From NCBI RefSeq assembly GCF_963678835.1, contig NZ_OY787470.1, positions 62,001 through 126,000 on the forward strand: DNA of 64,000 bases. The letters are read 5' to 3'. The stretch is from an uncultured Desulfuromonas sp. Its GTDB lineage: Bacteria; Desulfobacterota; Desulfuromonadia; Desulfuromonadales; Desulfuromonadaceae. The translations under genes and the position numbers were made by a program. The notes beneath the pieces were generated by a model. It saw only the letters and a program-made list of their open reading frames with translations. It was not told the origin of the DNA and searched no databases. Positions 9,419 through 18,821 of the stretch are shown one piece after another; the first letter of the stretch is position 1; every line of letters begins with the position of its first letter.

Positions 9419-10526
9419 TCTGCCAAGAGTGGCATTTGTTCTTACTGAACTGCGCCCTGGAGGAATGGAGCGCTTGGTGGTTCATCTTGCAACCAGTTTG
9501 AAGGATCGCGGTGTGGTTGTTTTGGTGCTCTGTTTACATGAGGCTGGTCAGCTTGCCCCACTACTAGCAGAACGAGAGGTTCCCGTTGTCGCGTTGCACA
9601 GCAGTGGCGGCAAAGACATCAAGACGCTTTACCGATTGTGGAGGCAATTGCGGCAGTTTTGTCCTACGTGCGTTCATCTCCATGATTACACCAGTCTTCC
9701 TTATGCCGCTATTGCAAATCTTTTTTCTTCCGATCGTGCCCCTCTCTTGTTTACAGGCCACGGCCTCCTTTATGAAGGCTTTGAGCCGCTGAAAAAACGC
9801 CTTCGTTTCTTTTCCCGATTTTTAACTTCGATATCAGCGGTCTCCAGCACGGTCGCACAGCGGCATAAGGACTATCTTGCCTGGGGAAAAGAAATTCCTG
9901 TCATCAGTAATGGAGTGCCGGAAGTGTCCATTGATTCGCGGATGCGTTGCCGGGTACGCGAGGAGCTAGGGCTCGACGAGGACACTTTTTTGTTCTTGGC
10001 TGTGGGGAATCCGCGTCCGGAGAAGGCTTTTGAGGACCTCTTGAGCGCAGCTGGCCTTCTTCGTGATCAGGGATATAATTTTTATGTGGCGATTGCCGGG
10101 ACGTTGACAGAGAGTGACTACTGTCGGAATGTGCTGCAGCAGCTTGATTCAATGGGCTTACAGAACCATTGCCGCTTTCTCGGTTTTCGCAATGATACGG
10201 CGTCATTGTATGCCGCAGCCGATGCGTTCGTGCTGTCCAGCCGCAGTGAAGGTTTGCCCATGGTGATTCTAGAGGCGATGATGGCTGGTTTGCCGGTGGT
10301 ATCTACCCGCGTGGGTGGGATTGCAGATGCGGTTGGTGATGTTGTAAGTTTGGTCGAATCACGATCTCCATCCAAATTGTCCCGTGCGATGGAAGAAATT
10401 TATGTTAACCATGAATTTCGCCATAAATTGGCACAAACAGGTAGAGATTATGCTGTCCGACATTTTGGAATTAAGCAGATGGCTGATCGCTATATCCTGT
10501 GGTACCGGCAATGTGAGGGCTGCTAA
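9408..10526 (+). CDS. GT4-family glycosyltransferase
   Basis: The 372-residue GT-B transferase starts RVAFVLTELRPGGMERLVV, the glycine-rich N-terminal signature of family 4. It has GNPRPEKAFEDLLSA in the donor domain and EGLPMVILEAMMAGLPVVST as the E-x7-E nucleotide-sugar region. ATG 9408 is chosen, with GAGGGG just upstream; it overlaps the 3' end of the polymerase gene by 11 bp, implying translational coupling. No membrane segment or signal peptide is seen, so it should act in the cytoplasm on lipid-linked intermediates. Linkage specificity is unknown. Confidence 0.9.
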   Translation: MGANLPRVAFVLTELRPGGMERLVVHLATSLKDRGVVVLVLCLHEAGQLAPLLAEREVPVVALHSSGGKDIKTLYRLWRQLRQFCPTCVHLHDYTSLPYAAIANLFSSDRAPLLFTGHGLLYEGFEPLKKRLRFFSRFLTSISAVSSTVAQRHKDYLAWGKEIPVISNGVPEVSIDSRMRCRVREELGLDEDTFLFLAVGNPRPEKAFEDLLSAAGLLRDQGYNFYVAIAGTLTESDYCRNVLQQLDSMGLQNHCRFLGFRNDTASLYAAADAFVLSSRSEGLPMVILEAMMAGLPVVSTRVGGIADAVGDVVSLVESRSPSKLSRAMEEIYVNHEFRHKLAQTGRDYAVRHFGIKQMADRYILWYRQCEGC

Positions 10527-10528
10527 CA

Positions 10529-11080
10529 ATGCACTTGTTAAGAATAGCGCTACTGGTTCTTTTTTATCTGTTCCTTTCCATGTCTTTTTGCGTGGCGGCG
10601 CCGTCTTCCAGGGCGCATGTGGATAAATATCTGCGTGCTGCACATAAGTATCTGAATGTTAAAAAGCCTGAACTGGCGGAAAAAATTCTTGATCAGGCGG
10701 TGGTAAGGTTTCCACGCACGTTTGAGCTGTATTACCTGAGAGCTAAAGTCAGGCATAGGTATTTAAAAAAAGAAACACTTGCTCTGCAAGATTTTTCGCT
10801 TGTTCTCAGGTCACGGCCAGATCAGTTCCCAAAAGCATTTTGGTATCGTGGTGATATTTATGTTGGGTATGGGCAGTATCAACAGGCTATAAAGGATTAT
10901 ACTGCTTGCCTAAAAAGGATGCCGACCTACGGTAAGGTCTATTTCAAGCGGGCTCACGCATTATTCAAACTTGGTTATTATCGCGAAGCCAGCGCCGATT
11001 TAAAGAGATGTGTTAGGTACAATCCTGTTTATCAAGATGCAGTAACTGCTTTTCGTAAAGAAAACCATCTATGGTTGTAG
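10529..11080 (+). CDS. exported TPR protein
   Basis: The 183-residue protein begins with a signal peptide (MHLLRIALLVLFYLFLSMSF, then CVAAPSS) and contains about four tetratricopeptide repeats with the usual small/aromatic spacing, for example AFWYRGDIYVGYGQYQQAIK and KVYFKRAHALFKLGYYREAS. TPR proteins of this kind scaffold polysaccharide or exosortase export complexes in the envelope. The Cys after the hydrophobic core could be a lipobox, although the context (SMSFC) is imperfect. ATG 10529 lies 2 bp after the glycosyltransferase stop, so it is the last gene of that transcription unit before a 229-bp gap. Confidence 0.8.
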   Translation: MHLLRIALLVLFYLFLSMSFCVAAPSSRAHVDKYLRAAHKYLNVKKPELAEKILDQAVVRFPRTFELYYLRAKVRHRYLKKETLALQDFSLVLRSRPDQFPKAFWYRGDIYVGYGQYQQAIKDYTACLKRMPTYGKVYFKRAHALFKLGYYREASADLKRCVRYNPVYQDAVTAFRKENHLWL

Positions 11081-11309
11081 TAGGAATAAATTAGTCGCAG
11101 TTTTTCAAATGCTATTCATGTTTTGTCTTTATTCCAGCCTGCACGAAGATGACGTTTGAGTCAGGGTTTTTGTTTTACAACTATTTTCAGTTATTTATTC
11201 CCTATGCTATAGCTTAGAAAGCCATCATTTGCCCTGTTTTACACTACGGTTTTTTGGCAGTCTGTGGAGTGTTCTTCATGGAGAAAAAGATGACGTACGG
11301 AGGTGGCGT

Positions 11310-12566
11310 ATGAGTCGTTGGGCTGGAGTGTTACTTTGTTTGTCGCTGGTGTTTACTGCCGGGATGTCTGCGTCGGCAGTGGTTGAGGTGGGGCAATTGT
11401 CGGCATTGCGCACAGCTCTCCAACAGGCCGGGTCTGGTACCACGATCCGGGTTCTGCCAGGAACCTATGCTGGTGGAATTGTGGCGCATAATCTGCGGGG
11501 TACAGCGCAGAATCCAATTACGATTACCGCTGTAGATTCACGACTGCCCCCGGTATTTACCGGGGGAACAGAAGGGCTCAAGCTTAGCAATTGTGCGTAT
11601 ATAAAAGTCCAGCATCTGATATTTGACGGGTTTTCCCGCAATGGTATCAATATAGATGATGCCAGCAAGAAGGTAGCATCGCACCATGTGGTACTTGATG
11701 ATGTTGCCGTATTGAATACGGGGTCGCGCGGCAATCATGATGCAATTAAGCTCTCCGGAGTCCATGATTTTATCGTGCGCCACGTGCGGATTGAGGCCTG
11801 GGGCGGATCTGCTATTGATATGGTTGGGTGCCGTAATGGTTTGATTGAAGCATGTACTTTTTCCGGTAAGCAGGGATTTCGTGGTGGCAACGGCATTCAG
11901 ATCAAGGGCGGTTCGCACGCTATCCTGGTGCAGAATAATCTTTTTCAGGACGCAGGAACGCGTACTGTTCAGATCGGAGGCTTGACCGGTAAGCAGTACT
12001 TTCGCCCTTCAGTGGGTGACTATGAAGCAAAAAATGTTACCGTTTCCGGAAATACCTTCATTGGCGGCGAAGCGCAGATAGCTTGGGTGACGGCCCAAGA
12101 CAGCCATGTGCACCATAACCTGTTTTACTTGCCGGAAAAATGGCTTGGTCGTATTTTGCAGGAAACCAAGGACTCCCAGTTTAAACCCTGTCAACGAGGG
12201 CTGTTTGAGCAGAATGTGGTGATTACCGATAACCGGGTAAACACATTTTTCAATGTCGGTCAGGGAACGGAACCAGAAAGTTTTGTCTTTCGCGAAAATC
12301 TCTGGTTTCGCCTCAATGGCGATAATCGCCCCAATCTTCCCGCATTTGAGACGGATGGTATTTACGATGTTGATCCGATGATTTTGGCTGGAAACGATGG
12401 CAGGTTGCAGATCAATTCTGCTGATCCACGATTGAAACAGATCGGCCCCGATGCGTATAAACCGTGGACTGTGGGCTCGGATTTTTCTGATGTTTCTGTA
12501 CCACGGGTGAAGGTTCCGGAAGTAAAGTATTCAACTCTGGACTGGATTGAAGCACTGATCAAATGA
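11310..12566 (+). CDS. secreted right-handed parallel beta-helix protein
   Basis: The 418-residue protein has a clear signal peptide (MSRWAGVLLCLSLVFTAGMS, cleavage near ASA-VV). The body resembles pectate-lyase-like parallel beta-helix (PbH1) repeats: short strands with NG/ND turns such as HDAIKLSGVHDFIVRHV and GNGIQIKGGSHAILVQNN. Related proteins bind or cleave acidic polysaccharides. ATG 11310 is preferred over an upstream in-frame start at 11229 because CGGAGGTGG (11299-11306) sits just before it and the signal peptide then starts correctly. It is paired with another beta-helix gene 46 bp downstream. Catalytic residues cannot be assigned. Confidence 0.82.
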   Translation: MSRWAGVLLCLSLVFTAGMSASAVVEVGQLSALRTALQQAGSGTTIRVLPGTYAGGIVAHNLRGTAQNPITITAVDSRLPPVFTGGTEGLKLSNCAYIKVQHLIFDGFSRNGINIDDASKKVASHHVVLDDVAVLNTGSRGNHDAIKLSGVHDFIVRHVRIEAWGGSAIDMVGCRNGLIEACTFSGKQGFRGGNGIQIKGGSHAILVQNNLFQDAGTRTVQIGGLTGKQYFRPSVGDYEAKNVTVSGNTFIGGEAQIAWVTAQDSHVHHNLFYLPEKWLGRILQETKDSQFKPCQRGLFEQNVVITDNRVNTFFNVGQGTEPESFVFRENLWFRLNGDNRPNLPAFETDGIYDVDPMILAGNDGRLQINSADPRLKQIGPDAYKPWTVGSDFSDVSVPRVKVPEVKYSTLDWIEALIK

Positions 12567-12612
12567 GTCATTTGCTGGCAGCCTTTTTCTTTTACACAGG
12601 AGGGATTTCAGC

Positions 12613-14187
12613 ATGATTCTGTGTCGCTTGTGTCAGTCTTTGAGTGTTGTCATTTTCCTGTTGCTGCTGCCTTGGCTTGCGTTGGCCGGTGAGGACATTT
12701 ACTTTCTCGATAGAGATGGGGATGGTTATGGGGTTGGTGACGTCTTCGTCAAAGGGCCGGATGCGGATGATTTGGATCCGCAGGTCAACACGTCACAATC
12801 TGTTCTGAAAAAGTACGGCACTTTGCGGGCGTTTTTAGCTGTAAAAGGTTATTCCCCAGATCGCCTCCTGTTTGTTGCTCCCAATGGTCATGACAAAACA
12901 GCTAGAATCAACGCTGTCGAATCACCGTTTGCCACATGGGAAAAAGTCAAAACACTTCTCCAGCCCGGCGATGCCGTTATTTTTAAAGCGGGTATCTACC
13001 ACCAGCAGATTGAACTGAAAAACATTCTCGGCGCTATTCATAAGCCGATTCTTCTGTTGGCCTATCCCGGTGAGCAGGTGGTATTCGACAATTGTGGCGC
13101 GGGCAGTAATGCCGCATGCTTCAGTTTTAAGGGGGCGCAGAGCATCGTTGTCGACGGGTTCATGTTTGACAATGGGGCCAATGGCGGCGACGGCAACGCG
13201 ATTTACCTCAATGGAACCAACCGATATGATTGGAGCTATGTCTACGACATAACGATTCGAAATGTTCTGGCGCGTAATCTCAAGAGCGGCTTTCGCGGCA
13301 TGGTCAATGTCAACAAGGTGTTGATTGAGAACTGTGTTGTGCATGACACTTTATCCCACGGAGTTTATTACGGCTCTTCTGATAATAAACAGTTAAACAA
13401 TGATATTCGAATTCAGGATTCTCTATTTTATCTCACAGCCAAAAAATATGATGGGCGTTTCTGTATTCAGCACAATGGTCGTGTGGACGGATTATTCATA
13501 GAACGCAATGTGTGTCATTCCAATATGACAGGTGGCGGGATTTCCTTGGCCAATGGGACGCGTAACGCGTCGATTAAAAATAATCTGATTTTCAATAATG
13601 CCAAGCAGGGCATTGTGTTGTCCGGCTACGCGAGTAAATCCGGTGCCGGAGGGGATTTTGTCAATAACGAGATCATTAACAATACCATCTGGGTGGGGCG
13701 TTATGATCAATCCGGCCAAGAAAAACCGCTTCATCATGCCGGTATTCTGCTCAATGATTCAACCGGTAGCATGAAGATGCTCTATACGAACATTCGCAAT
13801 AATGTTGTGGTCACTCAGGCAGGTAGTGCGGTGGCATTTCAGCAACCCGAAGCCCTTGATGTTTCGATTATGAAAAACAATATTTTTTATGGACCCGGAT
13901 CAGGTTCCGCCATTGCTGTCGGTGAGGAAAAGTTCAGCCTGACCGAGATTGAACGATTGAATAGTCTTATGGCCGCCAATCGCTATGTGGATCCGGAATT
14001 TAACCATATATCAGTCCACGCTTATCGTCAGCCTGAGCAGTTTGATTTTCAACTCAGGCCGAATTCGCCGGCGATTGATTTTTGCCCGCGTTTAGCTGAA
14101 TTTGCCGTGACTGAGGATTTGACGGGGCAACCGCGCTCGGCAAAGAGACTCGATGCGGGGTGTTTTGAGGTGCACCAAAAGCCGTGA
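12613..14187 (+). CDS. secreted beta-helix protein with N-terminal calcium-type DxDxDG motif
   Basis: The 524-residue protein has a signal peptide ending near ALAG, then an acidic motif DRDGDGYGVGD (about residues 35-45) like the calcium-binding loops of thrombospondin-type-3 or dockerin-like repeats. The remainder is a parallel beta-helix domain with repeated short Asn-turn strands (NGLIEN/IKNNLIFNN type), close to DUF1565-like polysaccharide-processing proteins. It ends with FDFQLRPNSPAIDFC, a pattern common at the end of choice-of-anchor beta-helix proteins. RBS AGGAGGG precedes ATG 12613. No C-terminal PEP-CTERM anchor is seen. It may be an exopolysaccharide lyase or epimerase; this is inference. 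Confidence 0.8.
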   Translation: MILCRLCQSLSVVIFLLLLPWLALAGEDIYFLDRDGDGYGVGDVFVKGPDADDLDPQVNTSQSVLKKYGTLRAFLAVKGYSPDRLLFVAPNGHDKTARINAVESPFATWEKVKTLLQPGDAVIFKAGIYHQQIELKNILGAIHKPILLLAYPGEQVVFDNCGAGSNAACFSFKGAQSIVVDGFMFDNGANGGDGNAIYLNGTNRYDWSYVYDITIRNVLARNLKSGFRGMVNVNKVLIENCVVHDTLSHGVYYGSSDNKQLNNDIRIQDSLFYLTAKKYDGRFCIQHNGRVDGLFIERNVCHSNMTGGGISLANGTRNASIKNNLIFNNAKQGIVLSGYASKSGAGGDFVNNEIINNTIWVGRYDQSGQEKPLHHAGILLNDSTGSMKMLYTNIRNNVVVTQAGSAVAFQQPEALDVSIMKNNIFYGPGSGSAIAVGEEKFSLTEIERLNSLMAANRYVDPEFNHISVHAYRQPEQFDFQLRPNSPAIDFCPRLAEFAVTEDLTGQPRSAKRLDAGCFEVHQKP

Positions 14188-14251
14188 ATAGCGCGGATTA
14201 CTTTTGGGGTATTTGTGTTCGCGGTTGTCCGTCTTTGTCCGTGACGAACCG

Positions 14252-15328
14252 TCAATTTTTCAAAAGCAGTTTCACGGCTTTTCTAAAGTGCTTCGGACGA
14301 AGGCGGCGGATGGTGTCCCAACGCAACCGGGATTTGAACGGCAGGAGTTTGTGAACGCGAAAGACTTCTTTTGCATACAGTGCCGGGGTGATTCCCTGAC
14401 GCAGATAGGTGTCCGCATGGTGCAGACATTTTTCACCCCAGCCACTTTTTTCTATCTGGATCTGTGTCCCATCATCAAACACTGGGACCTGTTCAATCCG
14501 GGTTATTTTTTCCTGATCTAATTCAAACACAATGATTTGGCTGGTACGCTCAAATTTGTCCCAGGTTAAGGAATCACCATCCTGCCAATAGACCGGATTT
14601 GAAAGGAAATTTCCCAATGAGTAGGCAATGACGCCGTGGTGATAGGTTTCCGTGCCCTGGAGAACATGGGGATGATGGCCTGCCACCACAGAAGCTCCGG
14701 CATCAATAAACATTCGGCCTTGTGCCACCTGATCCGGTGCCGGAAAACGGAAGCGTTCTTCGCCCCAGTGCGGGATGAAAACAACATGGTCGTGGCTGGT
14801 TTTGAGTTGTTGAATCTGGTCGCAGATGGCCTTTGTTTCCAGTGGGGCGACACCGGCACTGTCGTTGCCGGCAAAGGTTCCCATGCCGGTGGAAGTGGCC
14901 GCAGCACCGATGAATGCGATGCGAACGCCGTTGATGGTGAGACTGACGGGAGCTTGTGCTTCGGTGAGGTGATTTCCGGCACCAAAGGCATGGATGCCCA
15001 GCTCGTTGAGTTTGTCAGATGTTTTACGAAAACCGCTATCAAGGGCGTCAAAGGCGTGGTTGTTTGCCAGCGTGACCACGTTGATATGTGCCTGAATAAG
15101 GGAGTCGAATTGCTGTGCAGTACCAAGCACCCGTGGTTCGGTGGCAATCCGCTGATCAGCCGGAAGCGTGCTCTCCAGATTGGCAACAACAAGGTCACAG
15201 CTGGCGAACAGTGTGATGATCTCCGCAGACAGTGACTCCAGCCCGCGACTGCCGTGCTGAGAGGCGTAGGGGACGGTAAACAGCAGATCGCCAATGATCG
15301 CCAGGCGAATTGAGGGTTTAGACGCCAT
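14252..15328 (-). CDS. CapA-family poly-gamma-glutamate/polysaccharide protein
   Basis: The 358-residue protein is a calcineurin-like metallophosphatase-fold CapA homologue. LAIIGDLLF is the first metal motif, VANLESTL the second, VVTLANNHAFDALDSG the N-H motif, FIPHWGEE and GHHPHVLQG the later His motifs, and GVIAYSLGNF the closing motif. All metal ligands appear present. CapA proteins are needed for capsule or poly-glutamate production, though the reaction is unsettled. The start is ATG at 15326-15328, preceded by AAAGGAGACT on the minus strand. It overlaps the VanZ gene by 11 bp, so the two are translated together. No signal peptide is visible, unlike classical CapA. Confidence 0.85.
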   Translation of the reverse strand: MASKPSIRLAIIGDLLFTVPYASQHGSRGLESLSAEIITLFASCDLVVANLESTLPADQRIATEPRVLGTAQQFDSLIQAHINVVTLANNHAFDALDSGFRKTSDKLNELGIHAFGAGNHLTEAQAPVSLTINGVRIAFIGAAATSTGMGTFAGNDSAGVAPLETKAICDQIQQLKTSHDHVVFIPHWGEERFRFPAPDQVAQGRMFIDAGASVVAGHHPHVLQGTETYHHGVIAYSLGNFLSNPVYWQDGDSLTWDKFERTSQIIVFELDQEKITRIEQVPVFDDGTQIQIEKSGWGEKCLHHADTYLRQGITPALYAKEVFRVHKLLPFKSRLRWDTIRRLRPKHFRKAVKLLLKN

Positions 15329-16670
15329 GAGTCTCCTTTGGGGCCTGTTTGTCGTCGAAAGGCAGCAGCGGGATGCGTGTCGCCAGTAGGCCACCGACGA
15401 TATAACAGTAGATGTCGGTCATGGAAGGTGTGCGCGAAGCCAGAAAGAGTTGTCCGCCTTCCTGAAGAAGGCCAATAGTGGTTGTCAGCAGCACAATGAC
15501 CGGCAAGCGAAACCAGCGTTGATCAAGCGTGGCGAAGCGGAGCCGGTAGAAGTACACCAGGGTGGCTGAGAGGAGGATCGTCTGCAAAAACAGCCGAATA
15601 TGATTCAGAGAGGCTCCCATTGCATAGTGGTAAAAAGGGAGGAACTCAACACCGCGAGGCAATTTATTGGTGAACCGTTGAGCATCGAATTGAAAATCAA
15701 ACGGCAGCCAGCCCAAATACAGGATGTAGCCTGTGACTCCGATAAGACCCAGCGTCAGGCGAAGTTCACGGGATAAAGGGCGTCGCCACACGGTCAGTAG
15801 AATGACTGCCACAAAGATGCCGGTGTAGTTGGCCATCAGGTTACTCATGTTCATCACCCGTGAGGTGATGAACAGTTTTGCCACTTCGAGCATTGTGGCA
15901 AACAGGCCGCAGAACAGGGCTGCATTCACCCTTCCCGGTTTTGAATGGTTAGGCTTGGACCACTGGGCGACCAGTAGAGTGAACACCAGATACAGCAGGA
16001 TGTGTGTGACCAGCCACCAGTGCCACGGATGCTGGGAAAACCCTGCAATCGGGTTGAACTGTGAGGCTTTGATACTGCGCCAGACCTGGCGTATTAACAG
16101 CGTTGGCAGAAACGGAGCCAGAGCATCGGCGGCGATCAACGCAGCGAAAACCAGTGTGAGAAGATCCAGCGGGCTGTGTTTTTGCCGTTGATGCAATGTT
16201 GACAGAATCTGCTGCCACAACATCGGTCCCCAGCGGGCACCGACTACGGCACCAACAGCGCCACTGATGGTGTTCATGATGAAGTCGGTGATGCTCGCCG
16301 TGCGCGACAATAAGAAAATCTGACCCGTTTCGATCAGAAGACTGGTGAGACTGCAGAGCATCAGGGCGGCCAAGGCGGCACGCATCCTGTGATGATGCTT
16401 CGTTGCCCAGTGGGTGGCCAAAGGGGCCCCTAAGGGAATGTAGAGAATCAGGTTACTTAAAACGTCAGAGCCGCTGACCCGGGCATACGGATTTACCGGC
16501 CAAGCATGGAGAGCTTTGTTGATGACCCAGCGAATGTCGATTGAGGCACGAAAGTCATAGGGCATCAGGCTGGCATAGACCAGCAGAAAAAAATAGACAC
16601 AAGCCAGAATGATCAACAGGCGGGAGCTGTAACAACTATTCGTGTTTCTGGGCAGGCTTGACTTGTTCAT
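15318..16670 (-). CDS. double VanZ-domain membrane protein
   Basis: The 450-residue protein has about ten to twelve membrane segments arranged as two VanZ-like modules. Each module has a short loop with a conserved Glu/Gln-rich segment, LLIETGQIFLLSRTASITDF near residues 110-130 and LLQEGGQLFLASRTPSMTD near 400-420. The two segments are close copies of each other, indicating internal duplication. VanZ proteins occur in exosortase and polysaccharide loci, and their reaction is unknown. The gene is transcribed divergently from the exosortase-associated acyltransferase and is translationally coupled to capA. Confidence 0.85.
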   Translation of the reverse strand: MNKSSLPRNTNSCYSSRLLIILACVYFFLLVYASLMPYDFRASIDIRWVINKALHAWPVNPYARVSGSDVLSNLILYIPLGAPLATHWATKHHHRMRAALAALMLCSLTSLLIETGQIFLLSRTASITDFIMNTISGAVGAVVGARWGPMLWQQILSTLHQRQKHSPLDLLTLVFAALIAADALAPFLPTLLIRQVWRSIKASQFNPIAGFSQHPWHWWLVTHILLYLVFTLLVAQWSKPNHSKPGRVNAALFCGLFATMLEVAKLFITSRVMNMSNLMANYTGIFVAVILLTVWRRPLSRELRLTLGLIGVTGYILYLGWLPFDFQFDAQRFTNKLPRGVEFLPFYHYAMGASLNHIRLFLQTILLSATLVYFYRLRFATLDQRWFRLPVIVLLTTTIGLLQEGGQLFLASRTPSMTDIYCYIVGGLLATRIPLLPFDDKQAPKETHGV

Positions 16671-16746
16671 AATTTAGCAGAATACGTAAGAATGATTTGT
16701 TCGGCAAACTTTTTGGGCATTTGAATGAAATTCTATTTAATATTTT

Positions 16747-16775
16747 TTGCGAGGCGTCCGTAAGCCTGCTATATT
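16747..16775 (+). promoter_or_regulatory. candidate sigma-70 promoter of the exosortase operon
   Basis: TTGCGA (16747-16752) and TATATT (16770-16775) are separated by 17 bp in an AT-rich stretch between the divergent VanZ and acyltransferase genes, about 100 bp before ATG 16877. This is a reasonable match to the housekeeping consensus. I searched by eye for a sigma-54 GG-N10-GC element here, since PrsR is a sigma-54 activator, and did not find a convincing one. Transcription start is not known. Confidence 0.45.
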
Positions 16776-16876
16776 GCTTTTAATATAAATCCCTTAAAAT
16801 TAACGATCTATCTGCCTTGCTGACATTGCGTGAGACGGATGGTTTATAAGCATTCAGAGAAAATCCGGGGGGCGTT

Positions 16877-17710
16877 ATGGCCACATCTTTGAGTTTGAAA
16901 ATGACTCGTTTACGGGAAATGTTGCAATTACATAAACATTTTCATACCTATTTCAAGGTTGTTCCCGCAGTCACCTCCGATCTTGTCCGGGAAGCCCAGC
17001 GGATTCGCCACTCGGTGTATTGCGAGGAGCTGGGCTGGGAGCCCATCAATGAAGAAGGGTTGGAGCAGGACTGCTATGATGATAATGCCCTGCACTGTCT
17101 GTTGATGGCGGTGCGTTCACAGCGTTACATCGGTTGTGTTCGCCTTGTTTTGCCACAGGTCGGCCATCCGGATCATATCTTTCCAATCCAGGAAGCCTGT
17201 CGTGACACACTTTATGCCGGGTATCCGGATCTCGAAGCCTCGGAACGGGGCGAAACCGCAGAGGTCTCGCGACTGGCGATTGTTGCGGATTATCGGCGCC
17301 GGAAAAATGAACTCAGCAAACCGATCTCCATTGATTTGCAGGAAGACGCCACGATTCAGGGGCGCCGCCGCTTTCCGTATATCCCGGTGGGACTGTATAT
17401 CGGCATGTTGGAGATGGCCTCATTTTACGGCATCAAGACCATGTATATGCTTACGGAGCCGCTCTTGGCCACCCATTTCAGTCGCCTCGGGGGCAACCTG
17501 AAACCCATTGGTGATGCCATCGAGCATCGTGGGCGACGTCGGCCTTATGTCATGGAGGTTGAAGAGGTTCTTAAAAGTGCCAATCTGTTATTGCGTCCAC
17601 TGATCTGGACGATTCGTCGAGATGTAAATTCTGTGTTATCTGATAGTCTTTGTCCCTGGGAGATTGAGGAGCAGTTTAAGAAGAAATGGAGACAGAATGA
17701 AGCCACTTAA
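16877..17710 (+). CDS. PEP-CTERM/exosortase system-associated acyltransferase
   Basis: The 277-residue protein is a GNAT-fold enzyme of the type found beside xrtA, related to acyl-homoserine-lactone-synthase-like N-acyltransferases. Motifs are RQxRYCVE-like REAQRIRHSVYCEELGWEP near residue 38, then RLVLPQ and the ETAEVSRLAIVADYRRR core, and IGMLEMASFYGIKTMYMLTEP. Role in the system is unknown; acylation of the polymer or of a sorted protein has been proposed. It opens the operon acyltransferase-wecB-xrtA-epsI, and its end overlaps wecB by 14 bp. ATG 16877 follows a G-rich ribosome site. Confidence 0.85.
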   Translation: MATSLSLKMTRLREMLQLHKHFHTYFKVVPAVTSDLVREAQRIRHSVYCEELGWEPINEEGLEQDCYDDNALHCLLMAVRSQRYIGCVRLVLPQVGHPDHIFPIQEACRDTLYAGYPDLEASERGETAEVSRLAIVADYRRRKNELSKPISIDLQEDATIQGRRRFPYIPVGLYIGMLEMASFYGIKTMYMLTEPLLATHFSRLGGNLKPIGDAIEHRGRRRPYVMEVEEVLKSANLLLRPLIWTIRRDVNSVLSDSLCPWEIEEQFKKKWRQNEAT

Positions 17711-18821
17711 AATCATCAACGTGGTCGGTGCCCGACCTAACTTTATGAAGATGGCCCCGTTGATTGAGGCCATGAATCAATATCCTGATGCTATTCATCC
17801 CATCCTGGTCCATACCGGACAACATTATGATGAAAAAATGAGTCAGTCGTTTTTTGTCGATCTCGGCATGCCGCGACCGGATATTGATCTCGGTGTTGGC
17901 AGCGGCTCCCACGCTGAGCAGACGGCACGGATTATGGTGGCCTTTGAAAAGGTCTGCCAAGATGAACAACCGGATCTGGTGATTGTGGTTGGCGATGTCA
18001 ATTCCACCATGGCCTGCACCATTACCGCAAAGAAACTCGGTATTCGTGTGGCTCATGTTGAAGCCGGTCTGCGCTCACGTGACATGCTGATGCCCGAAGA
18101 GATCAATCGTTTGTGTACCGATGTGTTGTGCGATTATCTGTTTACCACCGACTATATTGCTGACCGTAACCTGTTGGCCGAAGGCATTGATGCGCAGAAG
18201 GTCTTTTTTGTCGGCAATGTGATGATCGATACGCTGATGAAACATCGGCAGATGGCTTCACAGCTCGACCTGCGTGAGAAATTAGGTCTGACCCCACAAG
18301 GCTATGCCACCTTGACACTGCATCGTCCGGCTAATGTTGATGACCGCGAGGTCCTCAAAGGGATTCTTGAAGCGGTTCACGAGATCTCACAAACAATGCC
18401 GGTGATTTTTCCGATTCATCCACGCACAAAGAAGATGGTCGAATCCTTTGGCCTCGAAGGGTTCTTCAATACGTCGGATACGGTGGCGGGGATCTGGATC
18501 ACCGAACCGCTTGGTTATCTGGAATTTCTTCACCTCAATATGGGCGCGCGTCTGGTGCTGACGGACAGCGGTGGCTTGCAGGAGGAGACCACGGTTCTCG
18601 GTGTGCCCTGTATTACCATGCGCCCCAATACCGAGCGTCCGATCACCTGTGAAGAAGGCACCAATACGCTGGTTGGTCATCACAAGGAAGCGATTCTCAC
18701 AGAAGCGCAGCGGATTCTTCATGGCGACACGGAGACCGGCCAGATACCGGAAAAATGGGATGGCCGAGCTGCTGAGCGGATTGTTGACGTTTTGTTACGT
18801 GTTGAGAGTGGAGCGACTTGA
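17697..18821 (+). CDS. wecB: UDP-N-acetylglucosamine 2-epimerase (non-hydrolysing)
   Basis: The 374-residue enzyme converts UDP-GlcNAc to UDP-ManNAc for polysaccharide assembly. GARPNFMKMAPL at the N-terminus, HTGQHYDEKMSQSFF, HVEAGLRS, TLHRPANVDD and LTDSGGLQEE are the family signatures with the active-site acid and His residues. Length is normal. ATG 17697 has GGAG a few bases upstream and lies inside the end of the acyltransferase gene; an in-frame start at 17664 would add 11 poorly conserved residues. It is normally found in exosortase A loci, where ManNAc is a likely component of the exopolysaccharide. Confidence 0.95.
   Translation: MKPLKIINVVGARPNFMKMAPLIEAMNQYPDAIHPILVHTGQHYDEKMSQSFFVDLGMPRPDIDLGVGSGSHAEQTARIMVAFEKVCQDEQPDLVIVVGDVNSTMACTITAKKLGIRVAHVEAGLRSRDMLMPEEINRLCTDVLCDYLFTTDYIADRNLLAEGIDAQKVFFVGNVMIDTLMKHRQMASQLDLREKLGLTPQGYATLTLHRPANVDDREVLKGILEAVHEISQTMPVIFPIHPRTKKMVESFGLEGFFNTSDTVAGIWITEPLGYLEFLHLNMGARLVLTDSGGLQEETTVLGVPCITMRPNTERPITCEEGTNTLVGHHKEAILTEAQRILHGDTETGQIPEKWDGRAAERIVDVLLRVESGAT

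Noticed and set aside
14252..15294. Long alternative ORFs over capA on both strands (14566-15294 minus, 14636-15235 plus)
   Set aside because: They lie in other frames of a clear CapA gene and show no family motif.
16680..16876. sigma-54 promoter controlled by PrsR
   Set aside because: No GG-N10-GC pair with correct flanks could be found; a sigma-70-type promoter fits better.
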